A DNA stretch of 64,000 bases, taken from positions 90,408,693 to 90,472,692 of the forward strand of contig CM038229.1 in assembly GCA_021442155.1 (NCBI GenBank), read 5' to 3'. A program made the position numbers and the translations under genes. Position 1 is the first letter of the stretch; each line of letters begins with the position of its first letter. Source of the stretch: Cymbidium sinense (Eukaryota > Streptophyta > Magnoliopsida > Asparagales > Orchidaceae). A model generated the notes under the pieces. The model saw only the letters and a program-made list of their open reading frames with translations. It had not been told where the DNA came from and searched no databases. Below, piece by piece: positions 24,366 to 36,929 of this stretch.

Positions 24366-27300
24366 GCAATATCTTGAAAGATAGAAATCATCACCCTATA
24401 ATGAACCTAATCACCTCAACTAGAACTCCTAAGGACAATGGGTCTGCATATGTACCAGAGATTCCTTCCTTCCTTTACATGGAAAAGTAAAGTAGGGTTT
24501 ATTTTAAACTAGGTTAAGTTAAGTTCCCTAGAGGCCTCCATAGTTAATTACATCCTAAGGGATGAGATCCTTTAGGAATACTCTTGATTAAGGTAAATGA
24601 TCGTTGTCTCCAAAGATTTCAATAAGTAGGACTATCAATCGATTAATTTATTTCAAAAGATCAAATAGGATTGATTAAAGAGAGGAAGTTAATACCGAAG
24701 CCAAAGGAAGATAAGTAGGAGATGCTCATGATGCTAGAAAATCTAGCGAGCATCCCAAACTATCCTATGGTTGGGCTTTACATTTTTTAATTTAATTTAT
24801 TTGAGTTTAATTTAAGGCTTATGATTCCACAACACAAGATTGTGAAAATTTTCAAGAGGTCGATTTGTACTTACCACGCAGAGGGAGAAGCAACGTAACC
24901 TAATTGTGGGGAGCTTTGGCAAGGGCCAAAAGCACAACTTAAGTCTAAGGCAAAATGGGTATATGGTTTCCCTCACAAGAGAGAGTAAATCACCGCTTGG
25001 ACTTACAACCATCGGGGTGGGCTAACTCCTCCTATGATTTTAAATTCATGAAAGCAAGTCATACGCTTTATGCAAGATAGCTAGGCATTATTTATTTAGA
25101 AAGAAACTAAGTCCTTAAACTCAACCCCCTAAAGAGACTAGATCATATAAGAGTTTGCTTCAAATAACCTAAATCTAATACAAATCATATTACATTTTAT
25201 TTTAATTTTGGACAATCATTTTGACTCATAATAGGATTCATATGACTAATGCATTAGAAATAAGATTATTGAAAATCGTGAGAAGGGAGAAGGTGTGTTT
25301 CCACTTCTCTACCAAAAGTGGAAGCCCTCCAATCAGGAGTGAAAATAATATGCATTTGTGCATGATGTTATAAAAGAAATGCTCATTCAGCTAACGGGTT
25401 GCTAATTCTTTTATCTTAATTTTAGCCTAAGCTTTAGGTAAGGTTATGAGTTCTTTATTCTAAATTTTGAATTGTTAAATTTGGATGAAGATTTATTTTT
25501 CCCTAAGAGCCTAATCTACATCCAGGCCATACATCAAGCGAAAAAACTAGAAAAGGATGCCATTTTAATGCACAAGCTAAACAAATCATCAATCAATTTA
25601 TAAAGTTAACACAAAAGAATAAGAGCTCATTTGTGGTCGGGCACCATCGTACAAACCCGAAAACAAATTGAGTAGCCAAGCTCTACCCTTATACAACCCG
25701 GATTACAAATGAATTAATTACAATTAAGCAAGTAATTCATTGTTATGGTTCAAGCTTCATTTCTTCATTCTTCTTTTCTTCTCTCTTCATCTTTTCTTCT
25801 TTCTTCTTTGGTTTCTTTTTTGGATGGTTGGAAGGTGGTTGCTCCAAAGCTTCTCATGATACATAAAGTGAAATATTATGACCAATGCTCATCCTAATCC
25901 CCATAATAATTATTCTAAAATCCTAAATGCAAAAGTTACATGAAAAGGAAAAGTAAATCTAGCTTAACACCTACAAAACAAAGATTAGCTAAACAAACCA
26001 CACAAATCCTAAGCATGTATATTGGACTTATCACCCCATACATGGGTGACTAAGTCTACCGCCTATTGAATTATGCTTAGGGTATAAGCACCTACACAAA
26101 AGTATTTATATTTTTTTATTTATTATAGCCTCTTAAGCACAATCCAAAATAATTATTAGACTAAATCGTCATCATTTATTCTATACATCCTAATCATCCG
26201 ACTAAAACATATATCATAAAATAAAAGCAAACATCAAACCATGCATCGCCCTAACCTAAAGCTAGAAGTGGTGACTTAGCCTAATATGTATGCTTTAAAG
26301 GTTAATGTGGAATGCTTAGCTATGGCCTAATGTTAGAATTTTTTTTAAGTGTGAAGAATGTTTAATTTAGAGGGTTTCATTCAAATGGATTAGTTGTTTT
26401 GGGTTGATTTTATTTTATGTTTTTATTGGGTTCAAGTGAATCGTAGAATTAATTACTAAATTATAAAAAGAGAGAAAGAGAAGAGAACTCCTTTTTTCCT
26501 TTCCTAACCTAAGTAATTTCTAAAGTGGATTTATATTTTAGTTTTATTTCATGAATATTTTATTATATGTTTTAATTAATCCTAAGTTTAGATGAACTAT
26601 AAACAAACTTATTTAAAAATAAAGACATTTTAAGATTAAGTAAGATGAACTAAATTCACAAAACATACAACACTTCATTTCTGTTCCAACATGTCATGCA
26701 TATGAATGAGTCCTAAACATATCTAAACAAACAAATGGGAATGTTTAGCAGACTTTATGATGCATGCTAAGTAGTTCATTTAAGAAAATTTGAATATTTA
26801 TGATGCATGATTTTCATTAAGTAGCAAAGGGGTTTCTTATCCAATTTTCACATGCACATATGAATGTATGAAAGGCATAAGTGAGATGCGATGCCATTGT
26901 TAACGGTGTAAGGTACAAGACCTACTTAGGGTGCTTAAAGCCTCATAACCCGGGATTATCCAGACTAATATACCACTTTCCTTAAATACAAGCATGTGTA
27001 CAAAAGAAATGACTAGAAAAAGAAAGATTGCAAAAGTTTGTGCTGGTTGATTTATTTTTGTTTATGCAATTTATATGTACAAGTATAGGTATCCTTCTTA
27101 AGTAATAGTATAGGAATGAATTGGAGATGGAACTAGGCAATTGTTAGGTTCATTTCAAATGAACTATACACTTTGCCAAATCTATTCAAAACTATACCAA
27201 AAGAGAGGAGAGAAAATACTAAGCACATCTTTATATTTTCACTCACTTGTAAGCTTATGAGATATAAGTAACACACTTTCAGTTTTGATAATTGATTCAT

Positions 27301-29264
27301 ATATTTTGAAAATAATTTGGATTTAATAGTGATAATAGCCACTCATTTTTTTTACTTTAGCCAAAACATGTAATTTCACATAAAGAAACATTTTAATTTT
27401 AAATTTGATTTCTGAAAAACATGAATGTATGAAATCATATGACACACACATTTAGCATGCTAGGAAAGAACTAAAGTAATGAAAGCTTATAAACACATTC
27501 ACCTTAATTAATTCCTAAAAGCAATCTTATGAAATAAGAAAGCTTAAAAGTTTGTTTAAAGTGATTTTTATTTGAGCTTGAGTTCAATTTTATTTGGAAA
27601 ATATGAGGTGAGTTTGATGTTCCTAACCCATTCCCACATGTGTTTGATATTTTTGTTCAATTTTTAGGTGATTAGATTCATTTTATATTTTGATTAGGTT
27701 AAGGTATGAATTAAACATGTTAATTATCCCATACCTACACCACCTTAGCATAGTTAATCAAATAATTATGAGCCAATGAGATGACATAAAACCTCATAAG
27801 AAATTTAAATTTGCAATGCACCTAGGAAGGAAAAGGCATAATGCAATTTGGCTCAGATTAATTATTAAGCTAAGGGGTTTAACTTAAGTAATTTCAAAAC
27901 ACCCCTCACATATATGAGTTGAATTTTGATTTCCTTAATTATACTTAGGCTCTTGAACACCTAAGTATCTACCCAAGAAAAATTAATTGAGTTTTAGAAA
28001 GTTATAGAATTTTGTAAAATTAATTAAGGGGGTAATTAGTGAATTAAACCTTAATTAAAAATGGATTACGGAAGAAAAAAAGGGGTTTAAGGAATAGCTT
28101 AAGGGAATGTCCCAAAATTATTCCCTAAACCTCCTATTCATTTAAACAAAACTTAATCAACTCAATTAGAGGGTTAAACCACTAATTACAACCTTAATTA
28201 ACCTTAATTATATTAAAAAAGTAATTAAGGAATGAACTAGCAATTCCCCTAATTAAGCTACCAATAAATCCTAAGAAAATTAGGGAAGACAAAAATCATC
28301 CTTATAATTACACCCAAGAAGTTTAAGATTAATCAATGGATTAATTAGGGAGTAATTAGCAAATTAGCATTCCTAATAAAACCCAAATTCAGAGAAAAGA
28401 AATATTTAAAATTAATTTTAGAATATTCTATGTTCAATTATCTTTCTAATGAAATTTATTTCATATTTTTTTTTATTTTTATATGTTGATATATGAATTT
28501 TAGAAGCTTTGGTGAATAATTAGAATTAAATAAATCCTTAATTATATCATTAATCCTACGACGCCACGCATGCGGCTGACGTAGCATGTGCTTTACACGC
28601 GTCACCTCCCGATTGGTTTTTTAAAATGTCGCATCATAGCGTCGCGTGGTGGCGGCACTTTTCTCACCGTCGATCAGATGGTCGATTAAAGCTACATCGA
28701 GGATTAAAATGAATATATCACACATTTGTCATCCATCCAAAATGCATGGAAGGATGGCGAGATCCATCCCTATTCTCCCTTGTGAACAATGGAGGAGGTC
28801 CCATGTTCTAGGGGATGATCAAACTTGATTAAGCTCATATTAATCCCAATTTTTATCCACACCATCAACATGCATACAAGATTACATCCAACAGCCAGAT
28901 TTTCATGGGGTGAAGATTTTCTTTACAAAGGACCAACACACAATAGAATTAAGCTCGATTTAATGGCAAACCTCACCAGAGGAGATAGCTTGTGCTCAAT
29001 TCCCTTGGAGAAGCTTCGTCTAGTTGAGATGAAGCTTTGCTAAGAGTTTGAGGCTTGGAAATTGAATGGATTCTTCTAGAGGCCAACTCCTTGTTAGCTT
29101 GAGCTCGACTTTTCTAGGGCACACCTCTGCCTTTGAAGCTTGGGAAAGAAATATGGGTGCACTCGACATGGTCCTATGATGAAGCTTGAAGAAGGATTTG
29201 AGTGGAATTTGAGTGTGGAGAAAGTGGGAAATTCAATCGAGCTCCCCTATTTTTACTTGACTTC

Positions 29265-29905
29265 ATTTATATCAAATGGGTCAAGTTGACCAATTTCACC
29301 TATTTGGCCTATTTAAGCTAGGTCATGAGTAAGTTTATGTTTGGTTAGTCATATGAAGTAGATTGGTATCTTTGTTTCTAATCAATTTTGGTTAAGTTTA
29401 AATTTGGCTCAATATGACCCTTTAGGTCAAGTTGGGTTCAAGGTCAATTGGGCTAGGTTAGGTTTAGTTGGCCAATTGAGGCTTTGGTCAAGTTCACCAA
29501 GTGATTTGGAATGAACTTGACCCATTAGTTTCAATCAATTTAGCTTAGATCAAGTTTTGACACATTTTGACTTTTAGGTCAAGTTGCAACTTAAACTTAT
29601 TAATTAATTGGGTTAGGCTCAAATATTGATTTGGTCAAGTTCAAACATTGATCATGAATGAACTTAGATCATTAGTTTCAATCAATTTGGCCTATGGTGA
29701 ATTTTGGCTATGTTGGGTTTCATTTTGGCTAAGTGTTGACTTGGCCAACCCTTAGGTTTGACTTGGTTTGACCCAATTTGAGTGATTGATCATCTCATGA
29801 TGGGAGGCTTAGGTGGGCTTAATTCAATCCAATTTGGTAGGGATTAAAATTGGGCTCATAAGGACACTTAAGTTCACTTTGGGTCAAGTGGGCATAAGTG
29901 GGTCA
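29265..29905. promoter_or_regulatory. W-box core cluster, E2 3' LTR
   Basis: About fourteen GGTCAA, AGTCAA, TTGACC or TTGACT cores, mostly GGTCAA on the + strand, meaning TTGACC on the element's sense strand. Confidence 0.5.
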
Positions 29906-30269
29906 AATGGCTTAGTCAAAGCTTGATTTGAGTTTGATTGAACTTGTATATGGACTTATGATTGAAATATAAATCCATTTGCAAGTGGTTTGAAGTCAAA
30001 TGGGTTTCGATTCATTTGACAATTTCAAGTTCAAAGGGTGAACATGAAATGGATTTTGGCTTGATTTTTTGAGTTGAGTTTTGATTTGGTGATTGAAGTT
30101 TGTATTTATATTTGGATTCATGATTGAAGGATTGATTGAATCATGAAGGAAACTCAAGAGTTTGGCTTGATTTGAAATTGATTTAGCTAAGTTCAAGATT
30201 TTGACTTGAAAGGCTTAAGTTGAATTTTGGAGTTTGATTTGATTTTTTTGAAGTGGTTTTGATTGTTTG

Positions 30270-30690
30270 AATGTATATTTCATTTATATATGTGAATATA
30301 AATAAGACTATAAATGGGTTATGATAAAATTTCATGAATTTGAAGTGATTTGAACATGACTTAAGCTAAATCCTTAGAGGGAATTAAGGGCTTAAGAAGG
30401 ATTTTGAATTAGGAATTTGAACTTTGGATTTTGTTTGATTGATTTGAATTTATATTTCATTTATATATGTGAATATAAATCAGAATATAAATGAGTTATG
30501 AGAAAATTTCAAGGGTTTGAATTGATTTAGATTTGATTTAGGCTAAGTCTTTAATAAGGAATTAAGGACTTAAGAAGGATTTTGAATTAGGAATTTGAAC
30601 TTTGAATTTGGTTTGAATGATTTGAATTTATACTTCATTTATATATGTGAATATAAATGAGAATATAAATGAGTTATGAGAAAATTTCAT
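30270..30690. repeat. 180-bp tandem module, three copies, inverted orientation
   Basis: Cores with ATTTCATTTATATATGTGAATATAA-like sequence recur at about 30,280, 30,460 and 30,640. They are the reverse complement of the module at 14,290-15,060. Confidence 0.8.
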
Positions 30691-31120
30691 GAATTTGAAA
30701 ACATTTATATTTGATTTTGGCTAAGTCCATGAAGGGAAATCAAAGGTAGCAAGATTTGGAGTTTGGAATTTCAATCATGGATTTCAATCATGGACTTCAA
30801 TCGTAGGTTCCAATCATATGACATTGATTTGAGTTTGGAGAAAATCAATCAGGCTAGAATTGATTTAGGTTTCATGTTGATTTTATTTGGAGTTTGACTT
30901 GAAGGAAGGAAGCAAGGAAAGTGGTTCAAGCTATAGGGTAGGCAAATTTTTCTAACACCCCTAAGGCATGACCTATTCCTACAGCTAACTCTTCTAAGTC
31001 TCTAGGGCTAAGTTAAGTGTCCACCTAATCACTAGATGTGTCTTAAGACTAAGAAACTCTTAAAGTCTAAGAGAAGTTCTATGTCTAAGATGGAGGGGTT
31101 GAGAGCTCATCATAAAATGA

Positions 31121-31176
31121 GGTCAACACAAAGGTGTGGTGTGGGACAAGGAATACCACACATATTAGTGTTGACC
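31121..31176. repeat. Nested inverted repeat at LTR-internal junction of E2
   Basis: Outer arms GGTCAACAC (31,121-31,129) and GTGTTGACC (31,168-31,176) enclose inner arms GTGTGGT (31,134-31,140) and ACCACAC (31,155-31,161). The outer left arm is the LTR start itself, so the LTR terminus appears again in inverted orientation about 40 bp inside the element. Confidence 0.8.
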
Positions 31177-31299
31177 GCAACAATCAACAACATCGAATGA
31201 CCACAAGCACTAATGGAGATGATCTACTCTTAACCCGAGGTGTAGAAGGAATCCAGAACTTAATGCAATGTGGCTCTGCTTATGTCAAGGACATAAGAG

Positions 31300-32289
31300 A
31301 GGGGTAGCGTTAGGATCTATTGCTAGCTTGTGGACTACCACATCAGGAGATAATCCAGACATCTCTTCATAACACCATGCTAAGTAGTCTTTAAACTCAG
31401 TCAATAGCCTAATTAAGTTATTAGTTTCTTCTTCATTCAGTGGTGAACTGATGTACATCGGGCGTAGATTTTCTTTTATCCTGAGGTTGATTTCTTTAAG
31501 CTTGTCGATTATTGAGTGGATCTCATCTTCAAATTCTGGTGATTCCTCTTTGATTTAGAGATCATCTGGATCATCTGAGATTTTTAAACACACATTCTCA
31601 TAAGAGTTGGCATTGTGTGAAAAGACCCTATTAGACTCCAAATGATTGGTAACAACTAAGCAATAATTGTCATCATCGACTGGACTCACTGTACCGAATC
31701 TTAGTCCTACTCTTGATTATGGTTCCTTGCCTGTATTATTTCATAGCTTTTTAAAGTGCTCTGACCTATGCTTGGACCATGTCTGAGGAACTAAACCTTT
31801 CTATATAAGATTATGAACATAAGGTGTGTAAAAGTCAAATGATAATTCCATTAATTATTTAAATGTATCCTTTTCAAGTTTTACATCAACTTCAAGACTT
31901 GATGATGATGATCCCAAAAAAATCTCTTCAGGTTCATATCATTGGAAGACTTAGGAGCTCCCTTAACTACTAAACCTTCAACTTTTTGAGATGAATGTGA
32001 GGTTAGAGCTAAGGTTCTCAACCGCTGCCTGGTGGAAGTTGAGTCATCCTACCCACATGTCCATATGATGGAATGAACTTTGGGTGGAATGTGATATGCA
32101 GATCTACTTCTTCTTCAATTTCCCTTTCTTTTTCACTTGGATTTTCATTTTTCTTTTCTTTTTCTTTTGCCTTTTTTTCTACATTTTTTTTATTTTTCTT
32201 TTGAGTTTTGTCCAAGTTCATGAGAAAGGGTGTTTCACATCCTCATAAATCTCAACCTTTCTAATTGAAAATGACTTTTCATCTCCATT
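31300..32289 (-). pseudogene. pol remnant: protease-RT linker (E2)
   Basis: It parallels E1 3,470-4,640 on the opposite strand. The open stretch 32,221-32,018 is rich in Lys and Glu and ends with PSYGHVGRMTQLPPG, matching the E1 segment at about 3,620-3,660. Further on the acidic segment (about 31,640-31,520) and the RLLTEFKDYL-like stretch near 31,390 follow. Matching stops near 31,300, just before RT. Stops and frameshifts are present, but fewer than in E1. The segment has no catalytic role in known elements; it connects protease and RT. Confidence 0.7.
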
Positions 32290-32870
32290 GACATGATATT
32301 CAATCCCATCTTTTCTGAACATGATGCATTGATGGAGGGAGGATGAAATTATCTTATTCTAATGTATCCAAGGCTTGTTGAGCAAAGCAGTGTCAATGAT
32401 GTAAAACTTAGCTTTAGTCTTCCAATCACCTATCTACAAAGGTAACACTATGAAACCTAAAGCCCACTCACCTTGTTCATTGAATCCTCTCCAATCACCT
32501 CAGTGTGGAGATGTTGATCAATGAGAACTCACAATAATCGCCCATGTCAACTATCATGTAGAGGGGATGTTGCGCTCCAAGTCCCCCAAAAGAAGGTCTT
32601 CATTTGTGAAGGTGATCCCTTGAGCTTCTTTTGTGCAATGTGCCTCCTCACCTATAGCGGTCAATTGAGCTAAGCATATCTCAAGATCAAGGAGAGCCTT
32701 GATTAATGATTCCCTCATATCTTTGCATAAGACAAGGGCATCATATATGTTTAGCTTAGATTGAAACTTTCTTAGATGAGAAAAGACATTGTAGTCCACC
32801 TTGGGCTGATCCTCCACAAGCATATCAAAGGGTGGAGCATCTTGTGGAGGGGCTTCTCGATATTCTATAC
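32290..32870 (-). pseudogene. Retroviral-type aspartic protease (E2), decayed
   Basis: The open stretch 32,823-32,554 contains VFSHLRKFQSKLNIYDAL and ITFTNEDLLLGD, the N-terminal protease segment of Tat polyproteins. The active-site region follows directly: Asp codon at about 32,546-32,548 in IVDMG, where D-[TSN]-G is usual, so the residue after the catalytic Asp is changed. The rest of the fold, to the SMHHVQKRW region (about 32,330), is frameshifted. The enzyme would cleave the Gag-Pol polyprotein during particle maturation. Confidence 0.7.
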
Positions 32871-33900
32871 AAATTACTTATTTTCCTCTGTCTTGAGGTG
32901 CTGCCCTAGGAGGTAGAACTTTCCACTATGAAGGTTGACTTCGATGATCTCTTGTGGCAGGGTAATGGAAGGTTTTACCTGCACATTAGGCTCACCTACA
33001 TTTCTCCTATGAGACCCTCAAAATTGGATAATTCCAAGTCTATCTCAAGTGGTGAACCCGTAGTATTTAGAGTAGGGAAGTTTAACTCTGAATTAGAAAG
33101 AGGAAGATTAGAATTGTTATAGTTATTTTGATTTGAAGAGTTATCATTAAGAATAAAGGTAGACAACCCATTAGAAGTGAGACCGATGTAATTCAAGCTA
33201 GCTTTATTCTTCAATTTTTTGGATTTGATAGGTGGTACAATGTAGAGATTAAGTAAAGTGAGTGGGGTAAGAGATTTGATTCCCTTATTCGATGATACAA
33301 GAGTTCTACTAATAGAAGAACAAGAACTAGATGAAGTAGAGGAAGTCATCAATGTGGTAGTTATAATTATAGACTGGAGGCGAGACTTGGTTGGTGGTTG
33401 TGCTACTGGGCTATCCCAGGATGACACATGCTACGGATCTACGCTATCGAAGCTCGCCTTTCCCAGGTTGCAGCGGCAACTTACAAACCTTCCTTGATGT
33501 TGGAGGTTTGAGCTGACTCAAGCACCTATAAGGAAAGTTTCTTGATCTTCTGAATGATCTTTTAGAGGTTTTGGATAAAGAGATATCCCAACCTTCTTTG
33601 GTTTTGGAAGGATCATAAGTATCCCCAAGGATTACTCTAATGAAATTGGATGGTTGTTTCACAAGGTATTCCTTTAGGATAACTATAGCATCAGTCTTGA
33701 AGTTATGTTCAAGCCAGTCCTTAAATGTGAACCAATCCTCCAAAACATGACCCAGCATACGGTGGTAGGGGCAAAAGTTAAGATCATGGCTTTTGCTTAC
33801 TCCCTCCGGTCTCCTAGGCTTAGGTAGCTAAAAATTAAGCTTCTTTAAGAGATTCTTAAAGATCTTCCTGATTACCTCCCTCTTAAATGAATTAGGTTTG
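32871..33900 (-). pseudogene. gag C-terminal region with degenerate zinc-binding motif (E2)
   Basis: The open stretch 33,758-33,444 and its upstream flank encode LPKPRRPEG, then CPYHRMLGHVLEDWF, the Cys/His motif that follows the capsid part of Tat gag proteins (usually C-x2-H-x4-H-x4-C). Here the final Cys position is Trp. A Ser/Thr-rich stretch (33,427-33,000) with little conservation leads into the protease. Gag packages element RNA, and this motif is thought to contribute to nucleic-acid binding. Antisense open stretches at 32,928 and 33,258 (+) are shadows. Confidence 0.65.
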
Positions 33901-35000
33901 TTAAGCTTATCTAAAATAGTAGGTCGACCATAGGTACCTGGTGGCGGGTATGTGTGTCACTACTATTGATGGTATGGCTGAGGAGGAGGTGGTGCTGGTC
34001 ATGGAGGCTGTTGTGGAGGCTAGTAGGGTGGTGGTAAAGGATGTAAAAGCGAAGGCTGCTGAGGTCGTGGTCTCTCGGACAGATCTCTGGCTAGTTGCTT
34101 CCCCTTATCTACCACTATCACTATTCCCAACTTCTTCTCATAGACCTTTTTTGTAGCTTTACTTTGGGCAACTTGTCCTAAAAAAGGCAACTGTTTGGCC
34201 TCTCCTTGTAGACTAGCTGCCTTGCTGATTAGCTTCTTAAATGTTTTGATAGTGAAGCCCTTAAGCATGAAGGTGATCAGGCCATGGATATTCTTTAGAA
34301 GAATCTCAATGGAATATTGCTCAAATAGTTACGGCTCGTATTTCATACTCAAGTTACACCATCTAAGAATATAGTCAAAAAGGGACTCACCTGGGTGTTG
34401 TTGTGCTACAACAAGATCACTAACAATAACCCTTTGCTGAGTTCCAACAAATCTCTTGATAAAAAGTTGCTCCAACTAAGCAAATATCTTTACTAAATTG
34501 TTAGGAAGTTCAGCATACCAATCGAAAGCTATCCCTGCTATGCTACTAATGAATAAGAGGAATAGCAAAGCGTCACTGCCATCGGCGTTGCAACAACAAG
34601 CCCTAAAGTGTACAATATGATGCCTTGGGTTTCCACTGTTATCAAAGCTCTTGAAGGAAGGTGGTGCAAAACCCTTAGGATATTGGATTGCATCAAATTC
34701 CTTTGGGTAGGGTCTACCCTTTGGAACTGATGATCCTCCCAGGCATGAGCCAACGCTTCCTTCACTTGCTGCTTAACCATGGATCTAATGTCTTTCTCCT
34801 GCATGGAGATATTTTCCACTACCTTCCTATACATGCTAGTGCTACTCAATGAGAGGTAAGGTCTTTCCGGGTCCAAGACATGCACTTTCTCAGTATCAGA
34901 TGTATTAGGATGAACTCAGGGCTTATTTAGTATTGGGCTAACAAGTCCTCAAGTCTCATCATCCCCATCTATTTGTTCATCTTTCTACTTTAACTAATAG
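33901..35000 (-). pseudogene. gag capsid region (E2)
   Basis: The open stretch 34,885-34,538 begins VLDPERPYLSL and contains MQEKDIRSMVKQQVKEAL, a coiled-coil-like segment found before the capsid core. After a frameshift the core reads AGIAFDWYAELPNN (about 34,540-34,490), with the WY...LP signature of the retrotransposon gag domain, then LRWCNLSMKYEP and, in the open stretch 34,268-34,020, FTIKTFKKLISKAASLQ. These match the order of plant gypsy gag. At least one stop lies in the core. Gag forms the virus-like particle in the cytoplasm. Confidence 0.75.
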
Positions 35001-36720
35001 GAGGTGTTGGGCTGATTGGGCTATGTCTTCCTACTCAACCTCATCACCTTCCATGGCATGCTGCTCTCTGAGGAGGGATCTCCTTGTATCTACTATGTAA
35101 ACCCCAGCTGAGTCTCCTAATAAATCATCTTCGTTGGGATCAAAGTTGATCTTCTCCTCATCAGACCAATCATACCCCATAATTTTTTTCTTTTCTACAA
35201 GATAATGTGCCACTATCTCCTCAAGATAATGGTCAATCTGAATGGGCACAAATAATTTTGGCTTACTGGTGTGATCACTATCATGTCGAGAGGCCGGACC
35301 TCACTGTTGAGAGTCAATCCTATGGGGGGGATTACTTACTATGAGACACACTCCTAACTGTCACTGACTCTAAAAGGGGTTACACTTCTAGGAGGTTCTA
35401 CTATCATTGGTGCAACTGGGCTATCCTCTGCTCTCTCTGTAATAACTGCCACCATCTCTGTGTCCTATTGAACTAGTGGTGTTGGTGATGGGACGACCAC
35501 TATGCTTTTGGGTCGCCATTCCCTCCGCACCACCACTGGGCCAGAAGGTCGAGCAGGAGAGCTCGACCTCACCATAGTAGGCGGTGTTGATGGAATAGGA
35601 TCCCTCAATCATAGCTGGATCACCAACGGGGTATGCTTCTCCCCGGATGTGACCTTCATGGCCTTCGATGGAACTAGAGATGTTGTGACGTGAATAGGTG
35701 ATGGAGGATGGGGGTAAAGCTGTGTGGTGGAGACACCACCAACTCTCTCAGGATAGGGACCCTCTTCTTATGATAGGTCATCCCTGTAAGTAAAATGCTA
35801 TATATATGATCGACGCGGGTAGCATGCCGATCAAGGAAACCAATGACTGCAGAGGCCACTGACTGTCGACCAAACCTCCGCCTCTCTCTGCTAGTGATCT
35901 ATACTGAAGTTCAAGCCTCTCTGGCCCTCTCCTATCATAGGTGTTTCCCCATGCTATGGGGAATGATAGATCTTAAATCAAACTAAGCTTTAGACTCAGA
36001 ACATTCATAAGCTTTGCCAACCTGGTGTAAAATGATGAGGCCGATATGATCTCCTTTCAAGGTAACTGGGGGCTAGTGTTGAATCACTAGTGGAGGTGAA
36101 GTCGATCCTCCTAACATCCTCTCTGGAGACCAGAGAGATGAGTTCGCTATTACCAATGGGATGATCATAGTAGGTACCTCATATACAACTGACCATGTAG
36201 CAGCCTTCATCTCCCTAGAAATCCTAGTATGATACCGCTTAATCATGCAATTTTTATTTCTCCTGTGAGTCCAGGTAAGATGAGTGAACTAAGAACTAGA
36301 CCCAACCTCAAAGGCTGGCGAGGCAATCTCTGTGATCATAGGAGCCTTACCCTTAGAGGGTGCTAATGAGTGGGTCCCCAGCCACTGGGTAGCACAAGAA
36401 ACCACAGGGTATGCAGGCACTATCACTATCACTTTTGGAACTGATGGGACTACCACTACTTTCCTCTTTAATGAGGGGATGTCAGAATCCAATGGTAAAT
36501 TGATCTGGATGACTAGCTTCTGCCTGGCCACCACAGTCCTGCTGATAGTTGTGAGGGGAGTTCCCTCACAGGTGATCTTCACCCCCTCAAAATCTCTACC
36601 AAAATGGATGAGATGGGCATGATCAGCTCGAGGGAGATTAGTCTAATCCAAGGCCAAGTCCATGTCATAGGGAAAAGTGAACACAAACTTACTGTATACT
36701 TGCCATTTAAAGTCAATTGA
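35001..36720 (-). pseudogene. Extra reading frame upstream of gag (E2), decayed
   Basis: About 1.7 kb upstream of gag has coding-like traces on the same strand. An open stretch 36,582-36,289 (KITCEGTPLTTISRT...) continues an upstream in-frame piece containing FTFPYDMDLALD and NLPRADHAHLIHFGRDFEG, separated by a single stop. Further pieces lie at 35,859-35,674 and 35,612-35,421, and an acidic piece (DPNEDDLLGDSAG) at 35,249-35,031 leads to gag. Ogre and some other Tat elements carry an additional open reading frame before gag-pol; its function is unknown. I assign this by position and by the run of coding-like sequence, not by a recognised domain. The acidic piece may instead be the N-terminus of gag. 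Confidence 0.55.
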
Positions 36721-36929
36721 AAACTTTAGAATTGAACTATAGCTGTAACTAAGACTACTGTTGAGAATCTACAATGTTGGAAACAAGCTTGGATCAAATT
36801 ACTTTTTTGTTGATTTCTGAATTTCAATTTAGAATTTGAACATCCAACATCTTGGAAGTGTTAAGTGGGGTTGAAATGGATCTAGAGAAGATTTAGAGAT
36901 TTGATTGGAAAGAGGAATTTTTGAATATG

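Larger units (their letters stand above)
23977..31128 (-). mobile_element. 3' LTR of E2 (about 7.1 kb)
   Basis: Read on the - strand it starts TGTTGACCTC at 31,128 and ends with ...CACCA at 23,977 (or at 24,191 without the terminal duplication). In order it holds three 180-bp modules (30,690-30,270), the W-box zone (29,905-29,265), a CpG-containing promoter/5' zone (29,250-28,560) and AT-rich sequence with the conserved block at 26,985-26,870. It is collinear with the + strand copies. No gene is seen in it. Confidence 0.8.

Noticed and set aside
33941..34156. + strand open stretch over E2 gag, and those at 32,928, 33,258, 35,502 and 36,332
   Set aside because: Shadows of the - strand gag and upstream frame.
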